This document shows positions 1 to 6,557 of a stretch of DNA of 12,908 nucleotides, piece after piece (the stretch's first letter is position 1; every line of letters begins with the position of its first letter). The position numbers and the translations under genes are program-made. This stretch comes from an uncultured Slackia sp. (GTDB taxonomy: Bacteria; Actinomycetota; Coriobacteriia; Coriobacteriales; Eggerthellaceae): positions 1 to 12,908 of the forward strand of contig USLD01000020.1 of assembly GCA_900555495.1 (NCBI GenBank), given 5' to 3'. Below the pieces are notes generated by a model. The model did no database searches and was not told the DNA's origin. It saw only the letters and a program-made list of their open reading frames with translations.

Positions 1-863
1 CGCCCTGCCGTTATTTCATCGACAGGGTGGGATTGAACGACGGCGTCGTCGAAGACGACGTCGAGCGCGTTCAGGCGATTCAACGCAGAATGCTCGATTG
101 GATGCTGGGATATTGCCGCACGACGGGATGTCTGCGCGCATATATCCTGAAATATTTCGGCGAAGAATTCGCGGGTCGAGCGGTCCAAGGCGAGCAAGCG
201 GATGCGCCCGGATGCGGAAATTGCTCGAATTGCCTGGGCGATTTCGAGACGATCGATGTCACCGACGTGGCAAAGGCCTGCGTGCGCTGCGTGCTCGAGC
301 TGCACGGTTCGTTCGGCAAGTCGATGATCGCCGACATCGTGCGCGGATCGAAGGCGAAGCGCCTGTTGGATGGCGGGCTCGACCGCCTGTCTTGCTATGG
401 TACGGTGAATGATTCGGCCGACCTGGTCAAAGACGTCATCGAGCTGTTGGCGGCCGAAGGCCTGCTGGGCATTTCCGACGGCACGTATCCGGTGGTCGAA
501 GCCGGTCCGCGCGTCCTTGAGGCCGAAGCCGATGGCTTCGTGTTCTCGATGAAAAAGATCAAGCGTGAACGGCCTTCTGGGTCTGCGGGACGCGATCCGC
601 TGCGCGCGCCCGCGTTCGGCTCGTCGGGTTCGGGCGACGCCGAACTGTTCGAGCGATTGCGTGCGTTGCGCAAGCGCCTTGCCGACGAGCAGGGCATCCC
701 GCCGTACGTGGTGTTCTCGGACAAGACGCTTCATGACATGTGCGCCCGCATGCCGCGCAACGACGACGAATTCCTCATGGTCAACGGCGTGGGCGAGCGC
801 AAGCTCGAGCGTTACGGGTCGTTGTTCCTGGATGAAATCGCCGCATTTTCCGCAGAGCGGTGA
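1..863 (+). CDS. recQ: RecQ-family ATP-dependent DNA helicase, C-terminal part (5' end outside window)
   Basis: The open frame runs off the left edge (first full codon at position 3), so only the C-terminal ~287 residues are present. The two RecA-like motor domains lie upstream, outside the window. What is visible fits the RecQ order. First comes the zinc subdomain: a Cys at 129-131 just before a KYFGE motif, then CGNCSNC with Cys codons at 213, 222 and 231, giving the four expected zinc ligands. A winged-helix (RQC) region follows at roughly 250-530, then a basic linker, and finally an HRDC domain at about 640-850 (LFERLRALRKRLADEQGIPP, then DDEFLMVNGVGERKLERYG). RecQ enzymes unwind 3'-tailed DNA in recombination and fork repair; HRDC helps bind DNA. 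It ends in TGA at 861-863. The family call is firm. Assigning it to recQ rather than a RecQ paralogue is slightly less sure without the motor domains. Confidence 0.92.
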   Translation, partial: PCRYFIDRVGLNDGVVEDDVERVQAIQRRMLDWMLGYCRTTGCLRAYILKYFGEEFAGRAVQGEQADAPGCGNCSNCLGDFETIDVTDVAKACVRCVLELHGSFGKSMIADIVRGSKAKRLLDGGLDRLSCYGTVNDSADLVKDVIELLAAEGLLGISDGTYPVVEAGPRVLEAEADGFVFSMKKIKRERPSGSAGRDPLRAPAFGSSGSGDAELFERLRALRKRLADEQGIPPYVVFSDKTLHDMCARMPRNDDEFLMVNGVGERKLERYGSLFLDEIAAFSAER

Positions 864-883
864 TCGGTCGGCTCGGTTCTTTT

Positions 884-889
884 TATATT
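884..889 (+). promoter_or_regulatory. Possible -10 hexamer (TATATT) upstream of the acyl-CoA synthetase leader
   Basis: TATATT follows a run of T just after the recQ stop codon. No convincing -35 lies 16-18 bp upstream. If used, it would start a transcript with a leader of about 200 nt before the acyl-CoA synthetase. It may equally be chance AT-rich sequence. Confidence 0.25.
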
Positions 890-899
890 CAGGCTCCAT

Positions 900-931
900 G
901 ACGCCCCCGATTTCGACGTATCGGGGGCGTC
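900..931 (+). terminator. Stem-loop after recQ, possible terminator
   Basis: A perfect 12-bp inverted repeat, GACGCCCCCGAT / ATCGGGGGCGTC, with an 8-nt loop (912-919), starts 36 nt after the recQ stop. The 3' side is followed by GTGTTTCC, a weak T-tract, so it is either an imperfect terminator or the first element of a structured leader of the next gene. Confidence 0.55.
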
Positions 932-1097
932 GTGTTTCCGGACGCTTTCGAAAGGGTGTCCGCAAACGGCGTTCAATGCGTCTACCTGCATATTCGACGA
1001 TGGGCAATGCAGGTCGATCGCCCCTATGGTTTGCCTTTCGCACGGGATACGATTCCCGAAAGAGGTGCCTGGAATCCAGAAGAGGGGCGGTGGTCCT
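932..1097 (+). other. Leader region rich in inverted repeats before the acyl-CoA synthetase
   Basis: There is no convincing gene in this stretch. Beyond the hairpin at 900-931 it holds three more inverted repeats. One is at 939-962 (CGGAC/GTCCG outer arms plus CTTTCGAAAG inside). One has 8-bp perfect arms ACCTGCAT at 984-991 and ATGCAGGT at 1007-1014, separated by 15 nt. The last is an imperfect stem at 1035-1062 (CTTTCG/CGAAAG outer arms with a short bulge). Together they could fold as a chain of hairpins in the 5' untranslated RNA, or the 984-1014 repeat could be an operator. I recognise no known riboswitch class. Confidence 0.35.
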
Positions 1098-2684
1098 ATG
1101 GCGAATGGGTATAGGGGATATGCGAGCGAGGAATGGTGCGACCTTCAGCGGATGGTTTCGTATCGAGCGAGGCTCGACCCGGACAAGACGGCCATCAAGG
1201 AGCCTGGCGGGAAAACGGTGAGTTACGCCGAGCTCGACGCTCTCGTCGACGCTCTTGCGCGCGGTCTCGCGGCGCGAGGGTTCGAAAAGGGGGATGTGGT
1301 CATTTCGGCTCTTCCCGATTGGCATGAAGCGGTCGCGGTGTTTCTTGCCGCAGCCAAGATGGGGCTCGTTTTGGTTCCGAACAATGCGATCTCAGGCAGG
1401 CTCGAAGCTCAGGAACGTCTTGAGATGACCGACGCCAAGGCCGTCTTCGCTGCGCGTGAAGACGTTGCCGGCTTCACGATGCGCGTCCGTCCCGACTGCA
1501 TGGTGATCGCAGTCCGCTTTACGATGGAGGGCTGCATCGCCTTCGACGACGTGCTTGACGAAGGCATGTTCGATCCCGTAGAGCTCGACCCCGAAACCCA
1601 GACGCTCGTCATCGCATTCACGTCGGGTTCGACCGGCGAGCCGAAAGGCATAGAACTGGTTCATCGCGCCCTGTTCAGCTCCGCGCGCGATTACGGCGAG
1701 GCGATGCGCATCTCGTCCGACGACGTATTCGCCATGCCGATGCCCGTCTGCCACCTGTTCGGCTTGAACGCCGGCATCATTTTGCCCCTCTCGATGGGTG
1801 CTACGATTCTTCTAACCGATAATGCGACTCCCGAGTGGCTGCTCGATCTGGTGGAAAACGAAAGGGCGACGGTGCTTTACGGCGTTCCTACCATGTTCGC
1901 GCGCGCCCTCGATGTCATGAAGGTCGATCCGCGCGACACCTCTTCGCTTCGTACCGGACTGATCGGCGGCGCCAATTGCCCCGAAGCCTTGGTGCGCGAT
2001 ATCCGCGATATCCTGCATTGCAACGTCGTGGTGGGCTATGGTTCGACCGAGGCAGGCGCCGTCACGGCGACCTCGATGGACGATTCCGCCGAGCGCGTGT
2101 CGCAGACGGTCGGCCGTCCGTTCGACGATGTCGATATCCGTGTTATCGACGCGTCGACGGGCGAATGGCTGGAATGCGGCGAAGGCGAGCTCGTTTGCAC
2201 GAGCCCTTGCGAGATGAAGGGCTACTTCAAGCGGCCCGACCTGACCGCTTCCGTGATGTCCGACGGATGGATCCATACGGGCGACGCCGCCGTGATAGGC
2301 GAAGACGGCTATGTGCGCATTCGCGGTCGCATCGACGATATGATCATCCGCGGCGGATACAATATCTACGGATCGGAGCTCGAGCACGTTTATGCCGAAT
2401 GTCCCGATGTCGTGGAATGCTGCGTCACGGCATTGCCGCATGACGTGTTGGGCCAACAGACCTGCATCGCGGTAAGGCTTTCCCAGGCGGCTTCTTGCAC
2501 GGATCCTTTGGAGCTTCGCGAGTTCGCACGCGGACGCATCGCTAAGTACAAGATTCCCGACCATGTCGTGATTTTCGACGAGCTTCCCCGCACGCCTTCG
2601 GGAAAGGTGGATGCGAAAAGGGTGAAAAAGGAATGCATGCGGCGCGTATCGGTCTGCGATCGGATCTTCGATACCGTCCGATAA
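1098..2684 (+). CDS. AMP-dependent acyl-CoA synthetase/ligase (ANL superfamily)
   Basis: This enzyme activates a carboxylic acid with ATP to an acyl-adenylate and then normally forms a CoA thioester. I chose ATG 1098 (528 aa) because it has a purine-rich ribosome site (AGAGGGG, 1081-1087) 10 nt upstream. An in-frame ATG at 1026 would add 24 residues with no domain and overlap the leader hairpins. ANL core motifs are all present: the P-loop-like FTSGSTGEPKG at residues 174-184, GYGSTEAG at 313-320, the WIHTGD Asp at 396, the hinge-region RGRIDDMIIRGGYNIYGSELE-type segment just after it, and PRTPSGK with the catalytic adenylation Lys at 503. The length is usual for fatty- or aromatic-acid ligases. 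The substrate cannot be read. No acyl carrier or CoA-transfer partner lies beside it, and the next gene is a DUF5692 membrane protein. The TAA stop is 188 nt before the next start, with a hairpin between, so it looks monocistronic. Confidence 0.88.
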   Translation: MANGYRGYASEEWCDLQRMVSYRARLDPDKTAIKEPGGKTVSYAELDALVDALARGLAARGFEKGDVVISALPDWHEAVAVFLAAAKMGLVLVPNNAISGRLEAQERLEMTDAKAVFAAREDVAGFTMRVRPDCMVIAVRFTMEGCIAFDDVLDEGMFDPVELDPETQTLVIAFTSGSTGEPKGIELVHRALFSSARDYGEAMRISSDDVFAMPMPVCHLFGLNAGIILPLSMGATILLTDNATPEWLLDLVENERATVLYGVPTMFARALDVMKVDPRDTSSLRTGLIGGANCPEALVRDIRDILHCNVVVGYGSTEAGAVTATSMDDSAERVSQTVGRPFDDVDIRVIDASTGEWLECGEGELVCTSPCEMKGYFKRPDLTASVMSDGWIHTGDAAVIGEDGYVRIRGRIDDMIIRGGYNIYGSELEHVYAECPDVVECCVTALPHDVLGQQTCIAVRLSQAASCTDPLELREFARGRIAKYKIPDHVVIFDELPRTPSGKVDAKRVKKECMRRVSVCDRIFDTVR

Positions 2685-2746
2685 CCGGGCGTCCACCCTT
2701 TGCACAGTCAAGAGAGTCTTGTAAAGACCCCTGATGGGATGGCTTT

Positions 2747-2752
2747 TATACT
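2747..2752 (+). promoter_or_regulatory. Possible -10 hexamer (TATACT) for the DUF5692 gene
   Basis: TATACT lies directly before the hairpin at 2753-2781 and 121 nt before the DUF5692 start. A TTGTAA at 2719-2724 is a fair -35 but its spacing of 22 nt is too long. The predicted transcription start (about 2759) would fall inside the left arm of the hairpin. Confidence 0.35.
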
Positions 2753-2788
2753 GGCCGCATCGAATTCGTCTCGGTGCGGCCGTTCGTT
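2753..2788 (+). terminator. Terminator-like hairpin after the acyl-CoA synthetase
   Basis: An 11-bp stem (GGCCGCATCGA at 2753-2763 against TCGGTGCGGCC at 2771-2781, one T:G wobble) with a 7-nt loop is followed by GTTCGTTTTCT, a moderate T-tract. It fits an intrinsic terminator for the upstream gene. Its left arm begins immediately after a -10-like hexamer. Confidence 0.5.
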
Positions 2789-2872
2789 TTCTCCGACGCG
2801 TTCCGCCGCCTGTGACGGGAGGGGGAATGCGCGCGATGCGCGCGAGAATCGAACGAGAGGGGAGCGGTTCGC

Positions 2873-3835
2873 ATGGGAATCCTGTATCAAGCGGCCGACA
2901 TGTCGTATTGGGCTATCTGGCTGTTCATTCTGTTCGCTTTGATGGCGTTCAACGAGTTCGGCCGCACGAGCAAATGGGGCGGTATCGCGCTGTTCGCCGT
3001 GCTGCCCGTCGTGCTGACGATCTTCGTGTGGCCCACCACTGCGGCTCCGGGCAACGAATACGGCACGGGCACGTGGTTCAACTGGGTGAAGACCTATTCG
3101 GCCTTGGCAGGCTGTCTCGGCTTCATGGCGCTGCGCTTCGTGCACTGGAAGGGAGCCGACGGCAAAGTCCACCATCTGTACGAGAAGAAGTGGGCGCTGT
3201 GCTTCCCGCCGCTTATCCTGGCCATCAACATCGCCGAGGCCGTCATTCGCGACTTCCAGGTGTTCGGCTTCGGCCTGTGGCAGGGCGGCACGGTGGAAAA
3301 CCTCTGGACCATGTCCGGCCCCTGGAACATCATGAACGGCATCGCCGGCATCTTGAACATCATCACGATATGCGGCTGGGTCGGCATCGTTATCTCGAAG
3401 GATAAGACCCGCGATATGATCTGGCCCGATATGATCTGGGCATGGATCCTGGCATACGATTTCTGGAACTTCGCCTACACCTATAACTGCATTTCCGACC
3501 ACTCCGCCTATTGCGGCCTGGCCCTGCTTCTCTCTTGCACCATTCCGACGTTTTTCATCAAGCGCGGTGCCTGGCTGCAGCATCGCGCCCAGACGCTTGC
3601 GCTGTGGATCATGTTCGTGATGACCGTCCCGCAGTTCGCCGACGTGCTGGCGCCCATTCCTACCACGCATAATCCTGCAGCATTCTTCGCGGTGAGCTTC
3701 GTGGCCTTGGCGAGCAACGTCGCCCTGGCGATTTATCAGTTCAACAAGATTCGCAAGAACAAGCTCAACCCCGTCAAGGACGAACTTTACGCCGACACCA
3801 AAGCATACAAGCACGTCCTCGAGGAGAATATCTAG
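2873..3835 (+). CDS. DUF5692 family integral membrane protein
   Basis: I recognise this 320-residue protein as a DUF5692 family member, a membrane family of unknown function seen in Coriobacteriia and anaerobic Firmicutes. About nine hydrophobic helices can be seen, at residues 11-28, 36-54, 74-90, 107-125, 150-174, 186-204, 211-229, 240-260 and 268-289. They are unusually rich in Trp, Phe and Asn (for example SGPWNIMNGIAGILN and AYDFWNFAYTYN). The C-terminus is a charged tail (NKIRKNKLNPVKDELYADTK). The start has a strong ribosome site, GAGAGGGGAG at 2855-2864, 8 nt before ATG. There is no signal peptide beyond the first helix and no transporter or enzyme motif that I can name. The polar residues inside helices would suit a channel, carrier or redox-cofactor protein, but that is speculation. 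It sits between an acyl-CoA synthetase and a TetR regulator, with terminator-like hairpins on both sides. Confidence 0.8.
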   Translation: MGILYQAADMSYWAIWLFILFALMAFNEFGRTSKWGGIALFAVLPVVLTIFVWPTTAAPGNEYGTGTWFNWVKTYSALAGCLGFMALRFVHWKGADGKVHHLYEKKWALCFPPLILAINIAEAVIRDFQVFGFGLWQGGTVENLWTMSGPWNIMNGIAGILNIITICGWVGIVISKDKTRDMIWPDMIWAWILAYDFWNFAYTYNCISDHSAYCGLALLLSCTIPTFFIKRGAWLQHRAQTLALWIMFVMTVPQFADVLAPIPTTHNPAAFFAVSFVALASNVALAIYQFNKIRKNKLNPVKDELYADTKAYKHVLEENI

Positions 3836-3859
3836 GCATCGCGCTTTTCGGCGCATGCC
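3835..3859 (+). other. Hairpin overlapping the DUF5692 stop codon
   Basis: GGCAT-c-GCGC pairs with GCGC-ATGCC around a TTTTCG loop, starting on the last base of the TAG stop. No T-tract follows, so it is more likely an mRNA 3' stabilising stem than a terminator; the real terminator is about 50 nt further on. Confidence 0.35.
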
Positions 3860-3886
3860 GCTCAGACGAATGGGTCCGATGGGGGT

Positions 3887-3904
3887 CGATTCGAACGATA
3901 TAAT
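3887..3904 (+). promoter_or_regulatory. Consensus -10 (TATAAT) with possible operator, upstream of the TetR gene
   Basis: A perfect TATAAT is at 3899-3904, with no clear -35. Just upstream is CGATTCGAA (3887-3895), which recurs at 3996-4004 inside the first codons of the TetR gene as the palindrome CGATTCGAATCG. The hexamer is one base upstream of the terminator hairpin, so a transcript starting near 3911 would lack the start of its left arm. Confidence 0.45.
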
Positions 3905-3905
3905 G

Positions 3906-3939
3906 AAGGCGTCCGCTTTCCGTCGCGGACGCCTTTTTT
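3906..3939 (+). terminator. Intrinsic terminator between DUF5692 and TetR genes
   Basis: GGCGTCCGC (3908-3916) pairs perfectly with GCGGACGCC (3925-3933) around an 8-nt loop, flanked by AA and followed by six T (3934-3939). This is a textbook Rho-independent terminator, though it lies only about 53 nt before the TetR start. Confidence 0.85.
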
Positions 3940-3992
3940 GCATGCATGCGGCGCAGGGGGAATGCGTCGTGTTTCCAGGGGAAGGTGAGCGC

Positions 3993-4640
3993 ATGCGATT
4001 CGAATCGACGGCTTCGTCGCCCGAGGCGCGCGAGGCATATAAAAAAGGCCGCCGCATCGAGGGACGTGCGAGCGACATCATGCAAGCTGCGCGAGACCTG
4101 TTCGAAGCGAAAGGCGTGGCTTCTACCACCGTCAAGGACATTGCGGCCGAGGCCGGCATCACGCGCGAACTCTTCTACTATTACTACTCGAGCAAAAACG
4201 ACGTGGTAGCCGCCGTGCTCGACGACTACGTCGCCGATATCGTCGAAAGCGTCGCGGTATGGAACGAGACGCGTCGTCTCGGGGCGATGCCCGAGGCTTT
4301 GCGCGATTGCATGGCGACGCTGCGCCGCACGCTCTACGATGCCAACGGCCCGCGTCCGATGATCGCGGTGCTCGAAGAGCTGGGAGTGCGCGATTCATTC
4401 GATGTCCGCGCCGTGCGCGAGACGGCCGATTTCCTGTGCAAGAACGTCGCGGAGGAATATGGGCGCTACCACGACGTGAAAATCGATTTGTTGTTCGAGA
4501 TGTTCTGCGTGATGCTGTTCGGCCTGGTCGGTCTTTTGAAGATCGATCCGCAGATAAGCGATGAGAAGCTGATGCGCGTGGTGGAGCAGGCCTTGAGGCT
4601 CGATATGGAGCCGCCTGTCGACCAAGCCATGGCCGAATAA
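3993..4640 (+). CDS. TetR/AcrR-family transcriptional regulator
   Basis: The start chosen is ATG 3993 (215 aa, usual for the family), 7 nt after AGGGGAAGG at 3977-3985. In-frame alternatives are GTG 3969, with a purine run (GGGGG) at 3956-3960, and ATGs further upstream inside the terminator. The N-terminal DNA-binding domain spans residues ~24-72: a helix (ASDIMQAARDLFEAKG), then the HTH TTVKDIAAEAGITRELFYYYY at about 45-65 and SSKNDVV, the classic TetR signature. The rest is the all-helical ligand-binding and dimerisation domain, which gives no ligand clue. Such proteins usually repress a neighbouring gene and themselves until a small molecule binds. The natural candidates here are its own gene and DUF5692. 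A 12-bp palindrome, CGATTCGAATCG, at 3996-4007 overlaps codons 2-5 and resembles a sequence beside the upstream -10, which suggests autoregulation. Confidence 0.9.
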   Translation: MRFESTASSPEAREAYKKGRRIEGRASDIMQAARDLFEAKGVASTTVKDIAAEAGITRELFYYYYSSKNDVVAAVLDDYVADIVESVAVWNETRRLGAMPEALRDCMATLRRTLYDANGPRPMIAVLEELGVRDSFDVRAVRETADFLCKNVAEEYGRYHDVKIDLLFEMFCVMLFGLVGLLKIDPQISDEKLMRVVEQALRLDMEPPVDQAMAE

Positions 4641-4704
4641 CGCAAGAATCGCTCCGTCGTTCTCGTGCCCTTGCGGCGTTTGCGACCGTGCGCCCTTCGC
4701 CCTT

Positions 4705-4713
4705 TGCTATCAT
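4705..4713 (+). promoter_or_regulatory. Extended -10 promoter (TGCTATCAT) of the gatCAB operon
   Basis: TG-C-TATCAT at 4705-4713 is an extended -10 element 50 nt before the gatC start. A -35-like TTGCGA at 4680-4685 is too far (22 nt), which is tolerable for extended -10 promoters. The remaining bases between the TetR stop (4640) and gatC hold no other clear signal and no T-tracted terminator. Confidence 0.5.
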
Positions 4714-4763
4714 AGGCGAGTTAAGCGAAACCAACGAATACACGAGAGGTTGGAGGATGCTGC

Positions 4764-5072
4764 ATGGCAGAACGCCTGACTGAAAAAGACGTGCGCGACA
4801 TTGCGACGTACGCGCGCATCGGGCTCGACGACCAAGAAGTCTCCCAGATGACCGTCGATCTTAACAATATCATCGCCACGCTCGAGCCGATCACGCATTT
4901 CGAGCTCGATGGCGTGGAGCCTACGTTCCATCCCATCGGAGGCCTTCATAACGTCATGCGCGAAGACGTGGTGGAGGAGTCCTTCACGCAGGAGCAGGCG
5001 CTCGCCAACGCTCCGAAGCAGCAGGACGGCAGTTTCCTTATCCCGGCCATCCTCGGCGGAGGTGATCAGTAA
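4764..5072 (+). CDS. gatC: Asp-tRNA(Asn)/Glu-tRNA(Gln) amidotransferase subunit C
   Basis: This 102-residue protein matches GatC along its full length: an N-terminal helix (LTEKDVRDIATYARIGLDDQE), a middle segment with LNNIIATLEPI and DGVEPTFHP, and the C-terminal REDVVEESF and LANAP ... FLIPAIL motifs. GatC wraps around GatA and GatB and stabilises the heterotrimer; it has no catalytic residue. GGTTGGAGG at 4748-4756 is 7 nt upstream of ATG 4764. The other ATG at 4757 is out of frame. The stop TAA overlaps the gatA ATG by one base, so the two are translationally coupled. It is the first gene of a tight three-gene operon. Confidence 0.95.
   Translation: MAERLTEKDVRDIATYARIGLDDQEVSQMTVDLNNIIATLEPITHFELDGVEPTFHPIGGLHNVMREDVVEESFTQEQALANAPKQQDGSFLIPAILGGGDQ
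5058..5067 (+). promoter_or_regulatory. Exceptionally strong ribosome binding site of gatA
   Basis: GGAGGTGATC lies inside the last codons of gatC and matches the complement of the usual 16S rRNA 3' end (GATCACCTCC) over ten bases. It is placed just before the overlapping TAATG stop/start, which should give efficient re-initiation on gatA. Confidence 0.8.
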
Positions 5073-6553
5073 TGGCATACAGCACCGATATGGGCGTGCG
5101 TGCGATCCACGAAGGAATCGCCGCAGGCGAATTCTCCGCGCGCGAGGTTGCCCAGGCGTCGTTCGAGCACATCGCGAAAGCCGATGCCGACGTCCATGCC
5201 TATCTCGAATTGACCGAAGACGCCGCGTTCGCCGCGGCCGACAAGGTCGACGCCGCCGTTGCGGACGGCACGTTCGAGCAGATGGGCCCGCTCGCCGGCG
5301 TGCCCGTGGCATTCAAAGACAACATGAACATGGAGGGCACGCATACCACCTGCTCTTCTAAGATGCTCGAGAATTACGTGTCTCCCTATACCGCGACGTG
5401 CGTTTCCCGTCTTGTCGAGGCGGGGGGTCTGCCGCTGGGCAAGCTGAATATGGATGAGTTCGCGTTCGGTTCCTCCACGGAGAGCTCGGCGTTTCACCGT
5501 ACGAACAATCCATGGGACCTCGAGCGCGTTCCCGGCGGTTCGTCGGGCGGTTCGGCTGCCGCGGCCGCTGCGGGCATGGCGTGCATCACGCTGGGTTCCG
5601 ACACCGGCGGATCGATTCGCCAGCCCGCTTCCTTCTGCGGCGTCGTGGGCGTCAAGCCCACCTACGGCATGGTGTCTCGCTACGGCGTGGTCGCCTTCGG
5701 CAGCTCGCTCGACCAGGTGGGTCCCTTTACGCGAAGCGTCGAAGACGCCGCTTATGCGATGGATGCCCTGTGCGGCTTCGATCCGCGCGACTGCACCTCG
5801 CAGCACTTCACGCCGCATTTCGTCGACGCGCTTTCCCAGGGCGTCGAGGGCATGAAGGTGGGCATCGTTCCCGGCTTCATGGATGCGCCCGGCCTGACCG
5901 CCGAGGTCAAGGAGAAGGTGAACGAGGCCGCCGCCAAGCTCGAGGCCGCAGGCGCCGAGCTCGTCGAGGTCGAGCTTCCCCACGCCGACGCCGCCATCAG
6001 CGCGTATTACGTGTTGGGGCCCTGCGAGGCGTTCTCCAACTTGGCCCGCTTCGACTCGGTGCGTTACGGCTATTGCGCCGAAGGCCATAAAGACCTGGGC
6101 GGCCAGTACGAGGGCAGCCGTGCCGGCGGTTTCGGCATGGAGGCCAAGCGTCGCATCATGCTGGGCAGCTACCTGCTTTCCGCGGGCGTCTACGAGAAGT
6201 ATTACTATCCCGCGCAGCAGGTCCGTCGCCTGATCACGCAGGATTACGAGCGTGCTTACGAAAGCTGCGACGTCATCCTCATTCCCACGAGCCCGCGCGC
6301 CGCGTTCCAGTTCGGCGAAATCGGCGATCCTGTGGAAATGCATCTGTCCGATATCTTCACGGTGTCGATCAATATCGCCGGCAACGGCGGCATGAGCGTT
6401 CCGTGCGGCCTGGGCAGCGAAAGCGGCATGCCGATCGGCGTCCAGCTGGTCAGCCCGCAGTTCAAAGACGTCAATATGTTCCGTGCGGCTGCCGCGTTGG
6501 AGGCCGCCTACGGTCCGGCTCCCGTGGCGCCGGCGTTCCAGGCAGGTGAATAA
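5072..6553 (+). CDS. gatA: Asp-tRNA(Asn)/Glu-tRNA(Gln) amidotransferase subunit A
   Basis: This 493-residue amidase-signature enzyme hydrolyses glutamine and sends the ammonia through the complex to GatB. The Ser-cisSer-Lys triad is in place: Lys82 in VAFKDNMN, cis-Ser157 in PGGSSGGSAA, and the nucleophile Ser181 in GSDTGGSIRQPA. The spacings of 75 and 24 residues equal those I recall for the Staphylococcus aureus enzyme (K79/S154/S178). The length is normal. Its ATG overlaps the gatC stop by one base (TAATG). gatB starts 4 nt after its TAA. With GatC and GatB it corrects Glu-tRNA(Gln), and possibly Asp-tRNA(Asn), in an organism that presumably lacks a glutaminyl-tRNA synthetase. Confidence 0.96.
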   Translation: MAYSTDMGVRAIHEGIAAGEFSAREVAQASFEHIAKADADVHAYLELTEDAAFAAADKVDAAVADGTFEQMGPLAGVPVAFKDNMNMEGTHTTCSSKMLENYVSPYTATCVSRLVEAGGLPLGKLNMDEFAFGSSTESSAFHRTNNPWDLERVPGGSSGGSAAAAAAGMACITLGSDTGGSIRQPASFCGVVGVKPTYGMVSRYGVVAFGSSLDQVGPFTRSVEDAAYAMDALCGFDPRDCTSQHFTPHFVDALSQGVEGMKVGIVPGFMDAPGLTAEVKEKVNEAAAKLEAAGAELVEVELPHADAAISAYYVLGPCEAFSNLARFDSVRYGYCAEGHKDLGGQYEGSRAGGFGMEAKRRIMLGSYLLSAGVYEKYYYPAQQVRRLITQDYERAYESCDVILIPTSPRAAFQFGEIGDPVEMHLSDIFTVSINIAGNGGMSVPCGLGSESGMPIGVQLVSPQFKDVNMFRAAAALEAAYGPAPVAPAFQAGE

Positions 6554-6557
6554 ACGC

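Noticed and set aside
1035..1062. Hairpin before the acyl-CoA synthetase as a terminator
   Set aside because: It has a 3-nt bulge and is followed by GAGG, not T; kept only as part of the structured leader.
1812..2711. Minus-strand open frame opposite the acyl-CoA synthetase
   Set aside because: Opposite strand of a gene with all ANL motifs; no domain of its own.
2708..4162. A 484-codon minus-strand open frame across the DUF5692 gene
   Set aside because: It covers the terminator at 3906-3939 and a well-supported membrane protein gene, and its composition (Arg/Asp/His-rich) is antisense-like.
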